Source of the DNA: Candidatus Hydrogenedentota bacterium | Lineage (GTDB): Bacteria > Hydrogenedentota > Hydrogenedentia > Hydrogenedentales > CAITNO01 | Length of the DNA stretch: 64,000 nt | Reading direction: 5' to 3' | Assembly: GCA_012730105.1 (NCBI GenBank) | Contig: JAAYBJ010000066.1 | Span: 1 to 64,000 of the forward strand | Shown here: positions 25,612 to 34,626 of the stretch, piece after piece | How positions within the stretch are numbered: position 1 is the stretch's first letter | Layout of the letters: each line of letters starts with the position of its first letter | The notes under the pieces: model-generated | The model's database searches: none | The model's input: the letters and a program-made list of their open reading frames with translations, nothing else | What the model was told of the DNA's origin: nothing | Program-made: the position numbers and the translations under genes

Positions 25612-26451
25612 TTAATCCGCCTGTCGTGCTTTGTGGCTGAACCGCCACTGAACAATATTGATAGCCAACAGAATCAGAAAAGAAAGGAGGAGTGTTAGGG
25701 TTGCCAACGCGGTGGCGCCCGCATAGTCAAATTGCTCGAGTTTTCCCATGATCAGAAGGGAGATGATCTCTGTTCGCAGGGGCATGTTTCCCGAAATGAA
25801 AACCACGGAACCGTATTCGCCAAGGGCGCGCGCGAGGGAAAGGGCAAAGCCTGTCAACATGGCGGGCTTGAGCGACGGAAAGATTACACTGATGAATATG
25901 CGCAATCGGGAAGCGCCCAGGCTCAGGGCGGCCTCTTCATATTCCGGATCCAGGTCTTCGATGGCCGGCTGCAGGGTGCGGACGGCGAAGGGCAACCCGA
26001 TGAACGTCAGGGCGACAACCACCCCGGCGGGCGCAAAGGCAATCTGTATTCCCAGTGGTTCCAGTATTCTTCCGACAAGGCCCGTGCGCGCGAACAGGGT
26101 GGTCAGGGCAATACCTGAAACCGCGGTGGGCAGGGCAAAAGGCAGGTCAACCAGGGCGTCCACCACGCGGCGGCCCGGGAAAGGATAGCGGACCAGCGTC
26201 CAGGCCACCACGAAACCGAACACCAGGTTTAGAAATGCCCCGGCAAATGCGGCGCCGAAGGTCAGTTTAAAGGCCGCAAGGGTGCGCGGGTCCGTAAGCA
26301 CGTTCAAGTACACGCTTGCGTCCAGGGAGAGCGCTTTGAAGCCGAGCACGGCGACTGGAAAAAGCACCAGCAGGCTAAGGTACAAAACCGTGTACCCCAG
26401 GGTCAGGCCGAAGCCCGGCAAGAAGTGTTGGCGTCGGTGTCGTAGGGCCAT
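25612..26451 (-). CDS. cysT: sulfate ABC transporter permease CysT
   Basis: 279 aa from ATG 26451, preceded by GGGAGG; 47 extra upstream residues are open but would overlap the binding-protein gene. Six membrane helices, the EAA loop EEAALSLGASRLRIFISVIFPSLKPA, and the CysT/CysU signature RALGEYGSVVFISGNMPLRTEI. Forms the membrane channel with CysW. Confidence 0.94.
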   Translation of the reverse strand: MALRHRRQHFLPGFGLTLGYTVLYLSLLVLFPVAVLGFKALSLDASVYLNVLTDPRTLAAFKLTFGAAFAGAFLNLVFGFVVAWTLVRYPFPGRRVVDALVDLPFALPTAVSGIALTTLFARTGLVGRILEPLGIQIAFAPAGVVVALTFIGLPFAVRTLQPAIEDLDPEYEEAALSLGASRLRIFISVIFPSLKPAMLTGFALSLARALGEYGSVVFISGNMPLRTEIISLLIMGKLEQFDYAGATALATLTLLLSFLILLAINIVQWRFSHKARQAD

Positions 26452-26476
26452 CTGGCGCCTCCCGCATGGTTGTCCT

Positions 26477-27550
26477 TTACTCTGATGCCGAAAATATCCT
26501 GCTGAAAAGTCCCGTATCCGAAAAGTGTCTTTCATGGGCGGCCTGCCAACCGCCAAACAACTCTTCCACGGAAAAGAGTTCAATATCCGCAAAACTGTTC
26601 ATCTGTTTCGGGTCCGCGTATTCCGCGTGGCGGGGCCTAAAATGGTGTCTGGCGATCATATGTTGCGCTTCCGGGCGGTACAGGTACTCCAGATAGGCAC
26701 GGGCAACCCGGTCCGTTCCGCGACGCGTGGTGATGGCGTCTACCCAGGCTACTGTCGGCTCGGTCAGGATGCTCACCGTGGGCACTACCAGTTCCACCTC
26801 AGCCCCGGCATCGAGATCTAAGACGAGGAAAGCTTCATTTTCCCATGTTAACAGCACGTCGCCTATCTTTCGTTGCATGAAGGTGGTGGTGGCCGCTCGC
26901 GCTCCTGAATCCAGGACCGTAACATTCTTGAACAGTTGGCGAACAAATGCAAAGGCCTGTTCTTCCACTTCGGTCAGCGGGGCCCCTGGCGGGGAAGAGG
27001 GCGGGGGGGTATCCTTGCAGGCCTTGCGAAGGGCATATCCCCAGGCGGCAAGATAATTCCAGCGCGCCCCGCCGGAGGTGCGGGGGTTCGGGGTGATGAC
27101 CTCAATGTCAGGGCGTATCAAATCGTCCCAATCATGAATGGATTTGGGATTCCCTTTTCTTACAAGAAAGACAATGGTGGAAGTATAGGGAGCGCTGTTG
27201 AAAGGAAGCCGCTGCTGCCAGTCCGTCACGATCAGGCCGCTGTTCCGGGCAATGCCATCGATATCATAGGCCAGCGCAAGGGTCACCACGTGCGCTTCTA
27301 GTCCGTCGATTACGGATCGGGCCTGTTTGCCGGATCCCCCGTGGGACTGTCGGATGGAAACCTGCTGTCCCGTTTCTTCCCGCCAGGTGTCGGCAAACCA
27401 GGCGTTATAGTCCTGGTAAAACTCCCGCGTGGGGTCATAAGAAACGTTCAATAACTCCACTCGGTCAGAAGCGCCTTCTTTGGTGCACGAACTTGCCTGG
27501 AAAAGAGACAGGATACAGCAGGCGGCAACTAAGGGTTTCGGGATGTTCAT
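26477..27550 (-). CDS. sbp: sulfate-binding lipoprotein
   Basis: 357 aa periplasmic solute-binding protein of the Sbp/CysP family. The signal peptide ends at ASSC (C22), so it is probably a lipoprotein. Family signatures are LLNVSYDPTREFYQDYN, RQSHGGSGKQARSVIDGLEAHVVTLALAYDID, and NPRTSGGARWNYLAAWGYA. Delivers sulfate (or thiosulfate) to CysTWA. It starts 14 bases after the Rrf2 gene stop, in the same transcript. Confidence 0.95.
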   Translation of the reverse strand: MNIPKPLVAACCILSLFQASSCTKEGASDRVELLNVSYDPTREFYQDYNAWFADTWREETGQQVSIRQSHGGSGKQARSVIDGLEAHVVTLALAYDIDGIARNSGLIVTDWQQRLPFNSAPYTSTIVFLVRKGNPKSIHDWDDLIRPDIEVITPNPRTSGGARWNYLAAWGYALRKACKDTPPPSSPPGAPLTEVEEQAFAFVRQLFKNVTVLDSGARAATTTFMQRKIGDVLLTWENEAFLVLDLDAGAEVELVVPTVSILTEPTVAWVDAITTRRGTDRVARAYLEYLYRPEAQHMIARHHFRPRHAEYADPKQMNSFADIELFSVEELFGGWQAAHERHFSDTGLFSRIFSASE

Positions 27551-27564
27551 AAAGGCCTTTCATA

Positions 27565-28029
27565 TCATATCCCTGAGCCGTTGTTGTGTTGGTGTTGCAC
27601 GGAACTTCCGGATATGGGCGTGTGGTCTCCAATCAGGTCAGCAAGCGTTGTTCGATCCAGCAGGGCCGCAGTGTAATTCCGTATTCCCAGAAATAAAGGA
27701 CGGAAGAGGCAGGTATTTTCCTGGCTGCATGCCTCGTAATGGGTTATGGAGACACAGCCGATCGGGGCAAGTACGCCGTCGAAAACGCGCACCACTTCGC
27801 CCACCGTGATGTCACGGGGGCGCTTGGCAAGCAGCAGTCCTCCTTCTCGACCGGGCAATGTGGTCACCCACCCGTTTTGTTTCAAGTCAAGAACGATCTG
27901 CTGGAGGAAACGATAGGGAATGTCATTGACGGTGGAAAGTTTGCGAATGGAAATCTGTCGTTCTTCTTCCTGAATGGCCAGATAGCATAAGGTCCTAAGC
28001 GCATAATCTGACTTCTTTGACAACTTCAT
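27565..28029 (-). CDS. Rrf2-family transcriptional regulator
   Basis: 154 aa. Winged-helix Rrf2 protein: MKLSKKSDYALRTLCYLA, then ISIRKLSTVNDIPYRFLQQIVLDLKQNGWV and the wing GREGGLLLAKRPRDITVGEVV. The region after the wing has three cysteines (CVSITHYEACSQENTC, spacing C-x8-C-x5-C), which resembles the Fe-S ligand loop of IscR/NsrR though with different spacing. Leading a sulfate-uptake operon, it probably senses sulfur or Fe-S status, as CymR and IscR do. A palindrome over its own transcription start suggests autoregulation. AGGAT precedes the ATG. Confidence 0.9.
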   Translation of the reverse strand: MKLSKKSDYALRTLCYLAIQEEERQISIRKLSTVNDIPYRFLQQIVLDLKQNGWVTTLPGREGGLLLAKRPRDITVGEVVRVFDGVLAPIGCVSITHYEACSQENTCLFRPLFLGIRNYTAALLDRTTLADLIGDHTPISGSSVQHQHNNGSGI

Positions 28030-28038
28030 AAGACATAT

Positions 28039-28067
28039 CCTATCTTATATATTCACGACCTGATAGG
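28039..28067 (-). promoter_or_regulatory. candidate Rrf2 operator
   Basis: Inverted repeat CCTATC (28039-28044) and GATAGG (28062-28067) with a 17-base AT-rich centre. It covers the expected transcription start and the bases just downstream of the -10 box of the Rrf2-sbp-cysTWA promoter, a classic repressor position. Confidence 0.5.
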
Positions 28068-28068
28068 T

Positions 28069-28097
28069 ATTATATATGGCAGTGCATCGAATTGCAA
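28069..28097 (-). promoter_or_regulatory. promoter of the Rrf2-sulfate transporter operon
   Basis: On the minus strand, TTGCAA (28092-28097), exactly 17 bases, then a perfect TATAAT (28069-28074), 39 bases before the ATG at 28029. Confidence 0.7.
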
Positions 28098-28154
28098 GCC
28101 TTAAACGTTTTAATCGCCATGCTTTTCAGGGATTGTCCTTTGGGAACATGCTAA

Positions 28155-28163
28155 TGGTATAAT
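28155..28163 (+). promoter_or_regulatory. extended -10 promoter of the epimerase/aminotransferase gene
   Basis: TGGTATAAT, that is TG-n-TATAAT, at 28155-28163 on the plus strand. A weak -35 TTGTCC at 28133 has a 19-base spacer, which an extended -10 can tolerate. The leader to ATG 28295 is about 125 bases. Confidence 0.55.
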
Positions 28164-28294
28164 GTCTTATCTACAAGGCCTTTGAGTCGTTTACAGCGGT
28201 ACAAGAGGGTGTCTCACGCAAATCGTCAGTGAATCCGTCTTATACCGTCGCAATCCGTGTGCGGGAAGATAAATCCAAGGAGCGGCACAGGTTC

Positions 28295-30484
28295 ATGCAC
28301 ATTTTGATTACGGGAGGGGGAGGCTACCTTGGGGGTTGGGTGGTTTCCTCCGCGATCGCGCGCGGCCATAGTGTTCGCGTACTGGACCGCTTTTGCTTCC
28401 TGTCATCCTCTATGACTCCGGAAACGGTGTTTGCGGAAGAATTGGCATCCGGAAAATTGGAATTGATCCAAGGGGATATTCGGCGTCTGCAGGAATATCC
28501 CAGCCTGCTCGATGGCATAGACACGGTGATTCATCTTGCGGGTTTGTCGAGTGATCCCACCTGTGACCTTGATCCCGAAATGGCGCAGGAAGTCAACGTG
28601 GAATGTACCCGGGAACTGGCACGCCAATCGTTGCAGGCTAGCGCGAAGCGGTTTCTGTTCGCGTCCACCTGCGCCGTTTACGGCCACGGCGTATTTGAAC
28701 TGCTGGATGAAGAAAGCCCCTCCAACCCGGTGTCGGTTTTCGCAAAAACGAAACTGGACGCGGAACAGGCCCTGCTGTCCATGGCTTCCACGTCATTTTC
28801 CCCGGTTGTAGCGCGCATGGGAACGCTTTTCGGTTTTTCCAGGCGGATGCGTTTTGACCTTGCCGTGAATCATATGGTCGCGACGGCCATGAGGCAGAAG
28901 CGGATATTGGTTCGCGGGGGCGGCGGTCAGTGGCGTCCGTTCATTCATGTGTGCGACGCGGCGGAAGCGCTGTTGCTGCTTGCCGAGGCGCCGGACGCTG
29001 TCGTTGAAGGCGAAATATTCAACGTGGGAACGGATGAACAAAACATAAGGGTTTCTGATCTGGCCAGGCTTGTCTCCGACGCTCTTGGTGGCGTGACAAT
29101 CGACATAGCCAAGGATGACGATGACCTGCGCAATTACCGGGTCCGCTTTACAAAACTGAACCGCGAATTCCGGTTTCAGCCGCAGCGCGGATTGCATGAC
29201 GGCATTGAAGAGGTTCGGCACTATCTTCTTGACGGGTCGGTGGAACCCTTTGATGAGCAGTATTTTAACGTGGACCGAATGAAACGGCTTCGGGCCACCC
29301 CCGTGGACGAGGGGGGCGAGCCTGTAGCCGCGCGTTTTATCCCGTTAAGCAGGCCGGGGCTTGGTCCTGAAGAGGAACAGGCAGTATTGAACGTGCTGCG
29401 GACGGGTTGGCTGACTTCGGGTCCGCAGGTAAAAATCTTTGAGCAGATGGTGGCGGATGCGGTGAATTCCCGTTTCGCTGTCGGAGTTTCGTCTTGTACG
29501 GCGGCTCTGCACCTGTGCCTGGCTGACTTGGGAATCGGGCTAGGCGATGAGGTGATCACATCGCCTATTACCTGGGCGTCCACGGGCAATACTGTCTTGA
29601 ATATGGGCGCCTCCCTGCGTTTTGTGGATGTGGATCCCGTAACCATGAACATGGATCCAGCCCGCCTGAAAGAGGCGATATCGGAACGGACCAAAGCCAT
29701 TATCCCCGTGCATATTGCCGGTTTGCCCTGCGACATGGATGCTATTCGCGGCATCGCGGAAAGCGCCGGGATCCCCGTTATAGAGGACGCGGCGCACGCT
29801 ATTGGCGCGTCTTACAAGGGGCGCATGATCGGGTCTGAGGGCCCCTGTTGTTTCAGTTTTTATGCTATCAAAAATATCACCACCATGGAAGGCGGCATGA
29901 TCACCGTGAATGATGCGGATAGGGCGAACCGGCTGCGGTTGCTGGCCGCGAATGGCATGACCGCCACTGCCTGGGACCGCTACGGACGAAGCGCCGTTCC
30001 CGCCCCGTCGGAGGTGATCCAGCCGGGATTCAAATACGCTCTCGGTAACGTGAACGCAGCCATGGGTATAGAACAGATGAAGAAGTTTGACACGTTCAGG
30101 GCATCCCGCAGGCGCATCGCCGAAATGTACACTTCCGTGCTGGCCGGCGTGGAGGAGATCGAAGTGCCCGGGACGCCCGACGAGTCGGAACACGCCTGGC
30201 ATCTGTATGTTATCCGGCTGAACCTGCGGACACTTACCCGGAACCGGAATGAGATCATGCAGGATTTAAGGCGGGAGAACATCGGGACCGGCGTGCACTT
30301 TTATGGACTCCATCTCCACCGGTACTACGCGGACACGCTGGGTTTGCGCCCCGAGGATTTTCCCGTGTCGACGGATCTTTCCAACCGCGTGATATCGCTT
30401 CCGCTACATCCGCAATTGAGCGACCGCCATATCCACGAGGTTGTATCAGCGCTGAAGAAAGTCTTGTCGTATCGAAGAAAATAA
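28295..30484 (+). CDS. fusion: SDR-type sugar-nucleotide epimerase plus ArnB-like PLP aminotransferase
   Basis: 729 aa from ATG 28295 (AAGGAG upstream). Residues 1 to about 310 form an extended SDR: nucleotide loop TGGGGYLGG, RPFIHVCDAAEA, EGEIFNVGTD. Where the catalytic YxxxK belongs, the sequence is F149-AKT-K153, so the Tyr is lost. Residues about 345-729 are a DegT/DnrJ/EryC1 aminotransferase very like ArnB: internal aldimine K526 in SFYAIKNITTMEGG, then AWDRYG and GTGVHFYGLHLHRYY. ArnB makes 4-amino-4-deoxy-arabinose nucleotides. The fusion probably turns a UDP-sugar into an amino sugar for a surface glycan, but the SDR half may only bind substrate or act with another base. Confidence 0.9.
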   Translation: MHILITGGGGYLGGWVVSSAIARGHSVRVLDRFCFLSSSMTPETVFAEELASGKLELIQGDIRRLQEYPSLLDGIDTVIHLAGLSSDPTCDLDPEMAQEVNVECTRELARQSLQASAKRFLFASTCAVYGHGVFELLDEESPSNPVSVFAKTKLDAEQALLSMASTSFSPVVARMGTLFGFSRRMRFDLAVNHMVATAMRQKRILVRGGGGQWRPFIHVCDAAEALLLLAEAPDAVVEGEIFNVGTDEQNIRVSDLARLVSDALGGVTIDIAKDDDDLRNYRVRFTKLNREFRFQPQRGLHDGIEEVRHYLLDGSVEPFDEQYFNVDRMKRLRATPVDEGGEPVAARFIPLSRPGLGPEEEQAVLNVLRTGWLTSGPQVKIFEQMVADAVNSRFAVGVSSCTAALHLCLADLGIGLGDEVITSPITWASTGNTVLNMGASLRFVDVDPVTMNMDPARLKEAISERTKAIIPVHIAGLPCDMDAIRGIAESAGIPVIEDAAHAIGASYKGRMIGSEGPCCFSFYAIKNITTMEGGMITVNDADRANRLRLLAANGMTATAWDRYGRSAVPAPSEVIQPGFKYALGNVNAAMGIEQMKKFDTFRASRRRIAEMYTSVLAGVEEIEVPGTPDESEHAWHLYVIRLNLRTLTRNRNEIMQDLRRENIGTGVHFYGLHLHRYYADTLGLRPEDFPVSTDLSNRVISLPLHPQLSDRHIHEVVSALKKVLSYRRK

Positions 30485-30643
30485 GCACGGTCCTCACGAC
30501 CCCTGTTTGGAGACCGGCACCTGCAACCATAGGAAATAAAACAGTACATGCACATGTGTTCAGATACAAGGGTGAAAAAGGGGCGGCAGCCGTATGGCCC
30601 TTCTTATGGCTGCCACAAGGGTCCGGTGCGCCGGACGGCTCTC

Positions 30644-32989
30644 ATGCCTTTTCTTATTGTCAGTGTCGTGTATTGTCTTCAGCCAGGCGCGGGCGCTTTT
30701 GAGGCCGGCGCCGCGAAAACGGACATTACCGCGCCGGTAGGTACCCCTTTGAACGGATATGGCGCCCGCATGGGACGGAATTCTGCCGGAATACATGATC
30801 CCATCTGGTCACGCGCCTTATATTTGGACGACGGGGAAACCCGGTTGTTTCTGGTCAGTCTAGACCTTGTAGCGATTAATCCGGAGTTGCGCCAGCGGGT
30901 TGAAGAACTCACCGCCGACCTGATACCTCCGGAAAATATTATATTAACGGCCACCCATACACATAACGGCCACGGTGGCATGAGCCGCAGCATACCCTAT
31001 CGTTTCGTTTCAGGCCGGTTTATTCCCGAAGTGGTGGAATCCACAGCCGCCGGTGTCGCAGCATCCATGAGAAACGCCTTTGAAAAGCGCCGCCGTGCGG
31101 CTCTGGGTTATGCCGTGGGCACGCACCAGGGACTTTCCGCGAATCGTCGCTATCCAGGTGGTCCCACCGATGAACAATTGGGGGTGATCGTGGTGGAGGA
31201 TGCCGATGGAAACCCGATCAGTTTTGTGACCAACTTCGCCGGCCATCCCACCTCTATCGATGATCCGGACACCTTTAATTTTTCCGCCGATTACCCGGGC
31301 TTTTACTGCCTGGAAATGGAAACGCTGCTGGGTCCGGAATGTGTTCCGATATTTTTGAACGGTGCGGAAGGCAACCAGACCATTACCGCGCCTGAAAACA
31401 AAAGTGGTTGGGAGCGTACTGAGGCCGTGGGCAGGATGATTGCCCGGCGCGCCCACGAAATCGCCCAGACGATGACTTTTTCTGAGCCGAAGATGATGCT
31501 TTCCCAGAAAACAGCCCCATTGCCGCTGACCCTGGCCACATTTATACAGCCGGAAGAAGTTGTACTTAAATCTCTGGAAATCAACGACCTGCTGATTTCA
31601 TTTTTTCCCGGGGAGCCCTGTGTGGAACTCGGGCTGAACTTGCGCGCCCTTGCGCTTGCGCGGGGATATGGGGCGCATTTCTCCGTGGGGTTGAGCAACG
31701 ACTATGTCAACTATTTCGTGCCCCGGCATCTTTACGCTGACTTGACGTATGAGTCGGCCATGACTTTTTTCGGGCCGGGCACGGAAGATTGGCTTTATGA
31801 GCAATTCCTGAGTTTGATGCTACGCGTGGGTGCGGATGAGGAAGCCCCAGGGCAGACGCCGCTTCCGGAACCCCTTTTGGAAGAGGTGGACGGCGGCACC
31901 ATGATTACTGTAAAAGGTGATTCCCGTAGTCTGGGTGCGCAGCGGGGCAACGCCTTCGCCGTGGATATTCAGGCGCGCTTTGAACAGCGGGTGGTGCAGC
32001 CGGTCAATCAGGGAGATTGGGTTCCTGATTCGGGGATGTGGGGCGGGCTTCCCGCTTTCGTTAACGTGCCTGCCCTCGCATTGTCCTTTATGGGAATGGG
32101 ATCCAGGAATCTGTTGAAGGGCATTTCACTCGATTTGATGAAGGAAATGGAAGGCATGGCCGAAGGCGCTCGTCTGCCTTTCGAAGGATTGTGGCTGTTG
32201 CAGAATGCGCCGCTTTATGCGGGGATCAATGACAAATCCCTGTTGTATGCCGCGCCCATATGCACCATGGTCGCGATTACCGGGGGGCGCGCGGGGGCGG
32301 AAAGCATCATTATCGGGAGAAACCTGGACTGGGCGCTTCCTGAAAAAGGCGTCATTACCCGCGTGCAACCCGAATCCGGCCATCCATTCATTCAGGCCGG
32401 GTTTTCCTGGAGTTCCGGTGTAGTTACCGGAATGAACGATGGTGGTCTTGTTTTGTGCGTGGAACGAATCCAACCGGAGACGGAGTCCCTTCCACAAAGG
32501 GCTCCCGTAGAGTTTATGCTTCGCGACCTTCTTCAAAGCACGGTAGGTTTCACCGAGGCTGTTGAAGCGGTTAAAGCGCTGGACTATATCCGCAATGTGC
32601 ACGTCATGGTGGCGGGTATGGAGGAGGGGAAGCCAAGGGCCGCGGTGGTTGAACTAGGAAATCCGCCGGTGGTCCGGTATGACGAGGACGGGCTGCTGCT
32701 GGGCGTGTTGCCCGAAAATACAGCCGCGTCCATGGCCACCCGGAAACGTTATACGACGGCGAAAGAGATACTGGCGTCACAGCCGGAGGTTAGTCTCGAA
32801 TTTTTGCAGCAGGTATTGACCGGGGGCGGACAGCCAACCGTGGACAACCTGGAGAGGATTTGGAACGCCCAGACACGCCATAGCGCTATTTTACTGCCAA
32901 CATCGCGGGAAATGTGGGTGGCTTTCCCGCTGGCTTCGGGCAATGCCGGTCAATTCACGCGGATAAGCGTGTCCGGAGAAGCATCATGA
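30644..32989 (+). CDS. secreted fusion: neutral-ceramidase-like domain plus C45-type Ntn hydrolase
   Basis: About 781 aa from ATG 30644, which starts a clear signal peptide (MPFLIVSVVYCLQPGAGAF); the frame is open to 30548 but the extra residues are basic and unlikely. Residues about 20-395 match the neutral/alkaline ceramidase N-terminal fold: AAKTDITAPVGTPLNGYG, the zinc site THTHNGHGG, NFAGHPT, NGAEGNQT and GLSNDYVNYF. Residues about 410-780 match the C45/acid-ceramidase-like Ntn hydrolases: GAQRGNAFA, presumed nucleophile Cys in APICTMVAI, IGRNLDW, GVVTGMNDGGL. Both halves hydrolyse amide bonds of acylated substrates in known relatives. The stop overlaps the next start as ATGA. Substrate unknown; a sphingolipid or N-acyl lipid is plausible. 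Confidence 0.85.
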   Translation: MPFLIVSVVYCLQPGAGAFEAGAAKTDITAPVGTPLNGYGARMGRNSAGIHDPIWSRALYLDDGETRLFLVSLDLVAINPELRQRVEELTADLIPPENIILTATHTHNGHGGMSRSIPYRFVSGRFIPEVVESTAAGVAASMRNAFEKRRRAALGYAVGTHQGLSANRRYPGGPTDEQLGVIVVEDADGNPISFVTNFAGHPTSIDDPDTFNFSADYPGFYCLEMETLLGPECVPIFLNGAEGNQTITAPENKSGWERTEAVGRMIARRAHEIAQTMTFSEPKMMLSQKTAPLPLTLATFIQPEEVVLKSLEINDLLISFFPGEPCVELGLNLRALALARGYGAHFSVGLSNDYVNYFVPRHLYADLTYESAMTFFGPGTEDWLYEQFLSLMLRVGADEEAPGQTPLPEPLLEEVDGGTMITVKGDSRSLGAQRGNAFAVDIQARFEQRVVQPVNQGDWVPDSGMWGGLPAFVNVPALALSFMGMGSRNLLKGISLDLMKEMEGMAEGARLPFEGLWLLQNAPLYAGINDKSLLYAAPICTMVAITGGRAGAESIIIGRNLDWALPEKGVITRVQPESGHPFIQAGFSWSSGVVTGMNDGGLVLCVERIQPETESLPQRAPVEFMLRDLLQSTVGFTEAVEAVKALDYIRNVHVMVAGMEEGKPRAAVVELGNPPVVRYDEDGLLLGVLPENTAASMATRKRYTTAKEILASQPEVSLEFLQQVLTGGGQPTVDNLERIWNAQTRHSAILLPTSREMWVAFPLASGNAGQFTRISVSGEAS

Positions 32990-34626
32990 GTGATACGGTG
33001 CGCAATTATTCCTGGGGCGGCAACTCGAGCAAACGGCGTCGTGCGCTGCGCAGGCACGGGCCGAATATTGCCAAGTATGTCCTGCCTGTTCTCGTGGTGA
33101 CTATTGTTTGGGGCTTCTGGATAACCCGTGACAATTATCCCATGGCCGCCTTTGTCGCCCGGGACCACAGTTATGAAATATTTATTAATAATGTTGTCGA
33201 CAGACGAAAAGATTTTATTAACAGCAATTTGCCCCGGCTCTTTCCGGAACCGTCCAGGGTACGGCAGATCGCGGACGGGCTGTCTCGGGAACTGCCGTTG
33301 CCCGAGTGGCTGTTGAACAACGTGAATGACGGGCTATGTCACATTTCCGGTAATGATATCAGCCGTCCGGAAAACACACTGGTTGTCACCAAAATGACTC
33401 GTATCGGTTGTATTTCCGAAAAGATAGCACGCCTGCTGCCCGCGGTGGAACATGACGAAGCCGGGGGGCTTGATTTGTATCTGCTGCCGGACGCGGGCTT
33501 TTACTATGCGGTCCGCGGGCGTACGTTTCTGCTGACCGCCTCCAGAGACTGCTTGATCCGTGCCCTTTCACTGGATAAGGAGCAGGCGGTTCCCATTGAG
33601 GAATTCGAAGAACGGATTCAAAGGGCGGGCGGGGCGGATCTATATTGTCGCATGGAACCTGCCGCATTTCCCGTGGAGTACCGGCCCTTTGAAGAGTTGT
33701 CCTTCGCGCTCAAGTTTGAAAATGAATCTGCGCGTTTCCTGGTGCAGGGCCGCTTTTCAGAGGAATTCCAGACGCACTACGAAGCGTTGTTTCCCGCCGC
33801 GGCCAGCGGGCCGTTGCCGGCGCCCTTTGATGCTGTGGCGTCCGTTTCGATGGATTTCGGCAAGCCCCTTTCGGAGATACTGGACGCGCTGGCAAAGGTA
33901 TTCTACGAGTCGGACATTTTTCCGGAATGGCTGTGGCACAGTTACAAAATGCCCGAGAATGAAACTGAAATCACTTCCTTGCAGCCTTTGATTGCCTCCA
34001 TGATTCAAACAAGCGATTCCAGGGTAAGGCTGGGCTGGTTCGGTACGGACCCGTATGAAATTGTGCCGGTGCCGCTGATTGCGGCCACATTTGAAACCGA
34101 TACTGACGGAGTATTGCTCCTTTTTGAAAGTATTACACAGACCCCGGAAGTATCTCAGGAAATTGATCTGATTCCCCGGTTGAACGCGGAAGAAATGCTG
34201 GTTCATGTTCCTTTTATCGGCGGACCCAATCTTGAACCCACCCTGGTAACTTTTAATGAGGGCATTATTTTCAGTTCCAGCCTTCCTTTGGCCATGGACC
34301 TCAAAACATCCCTTCCCCTGGCACAAGGGTTTAACCAGGAAGGCAACCTGTACGCTTGTGTTAAGCCGACTGAAGCCATGGAGGCCCTCTTGCAGGCTGC
34401 CCGGGAATTGGCGTTGTCCGGGCTGTTGCGAGGTTATACCCCGGAAAGTTTGGAACTCGCCGCTAAACCGTGGATGGATGCCGCGTCAAGCGCCAAAGAA
34501 GCCGCATTGCTCGCTTCCTGGAGCGGTGGCCAGCTGCGCGCTGAAGTTAAAATCAGTATGCAGCCGCCCAGGCCCGTCAATGCGGCGGAGGGGGAGGATA
34601 ACAACGCGGCGGATACGGATCTATAA
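32986..34626 (+). CDS. membrane-anchored protein of unknown function, coupled to the ceramidase-like gene
   Basis: 546 aa from ATG 32986, overlapping the preceding stop as ATGA. A basic N-terminus (SKRRRALRRHG) and one membrane helix (YVLPVLVVTIVWGFWI, about residues 28-45) place about 500 residues outside. The exported part has two similar alpha/beta-like halves with statements such as SRDCLIRAL and DLKTSLPLAQGFN, reminiscent of DUF3352-type proteins that measure surface residues, but I cannot assign it. The end is acidic and shares one base with the smpB start. Tight coupling suggests it works with the ceramidase-like protein. Confidence 0.75.
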   Translation: MSDTVRNYSWGGNSSKRRRALRRHGPNIAKYVLPVLVVTIVWGFWITRDNYPMAAFVARDHSYEIFINNVVDRRKDFINSNLPRLFPEPSRVRQIADGLSRELPLPEWLLNNVNDGLCHISGNDISRPENTLVVTKMTRIGCISEKIARLLPAVEHDEAGGLDLYLLPDAGFYYAVRGRTFLLTASRDCLIRALSLDKEQAVPIEEFEERIQRAGGADLYCRMEPAAFPVEYRPFEELSFALKFENESARFLVQGRFSEEFQTHYEALFPAAASGPLPAPFDAVASVSMDFGKPLSEILDALAKVFYESDIFPEWLWHSYKMPENETEITSLQPLIASMIQTSDSRVRLGWFGTDPYEIVPVPLIAATFETDTDGVLLLFESITQTPEVSQEIDLIPRLNAEEMLVHVPFIGGPNLEPTLVTFNEGIIFSSSLPLAMDLKTSLPLAQGFNQEGNLYACVKPTEAMEALLQAARELALSGLLRGYTPESLELAAKPWMDAASSAKEAALLASWSGGQLRAEVKISMQPPRPVNAAEGEDNNAADTDL

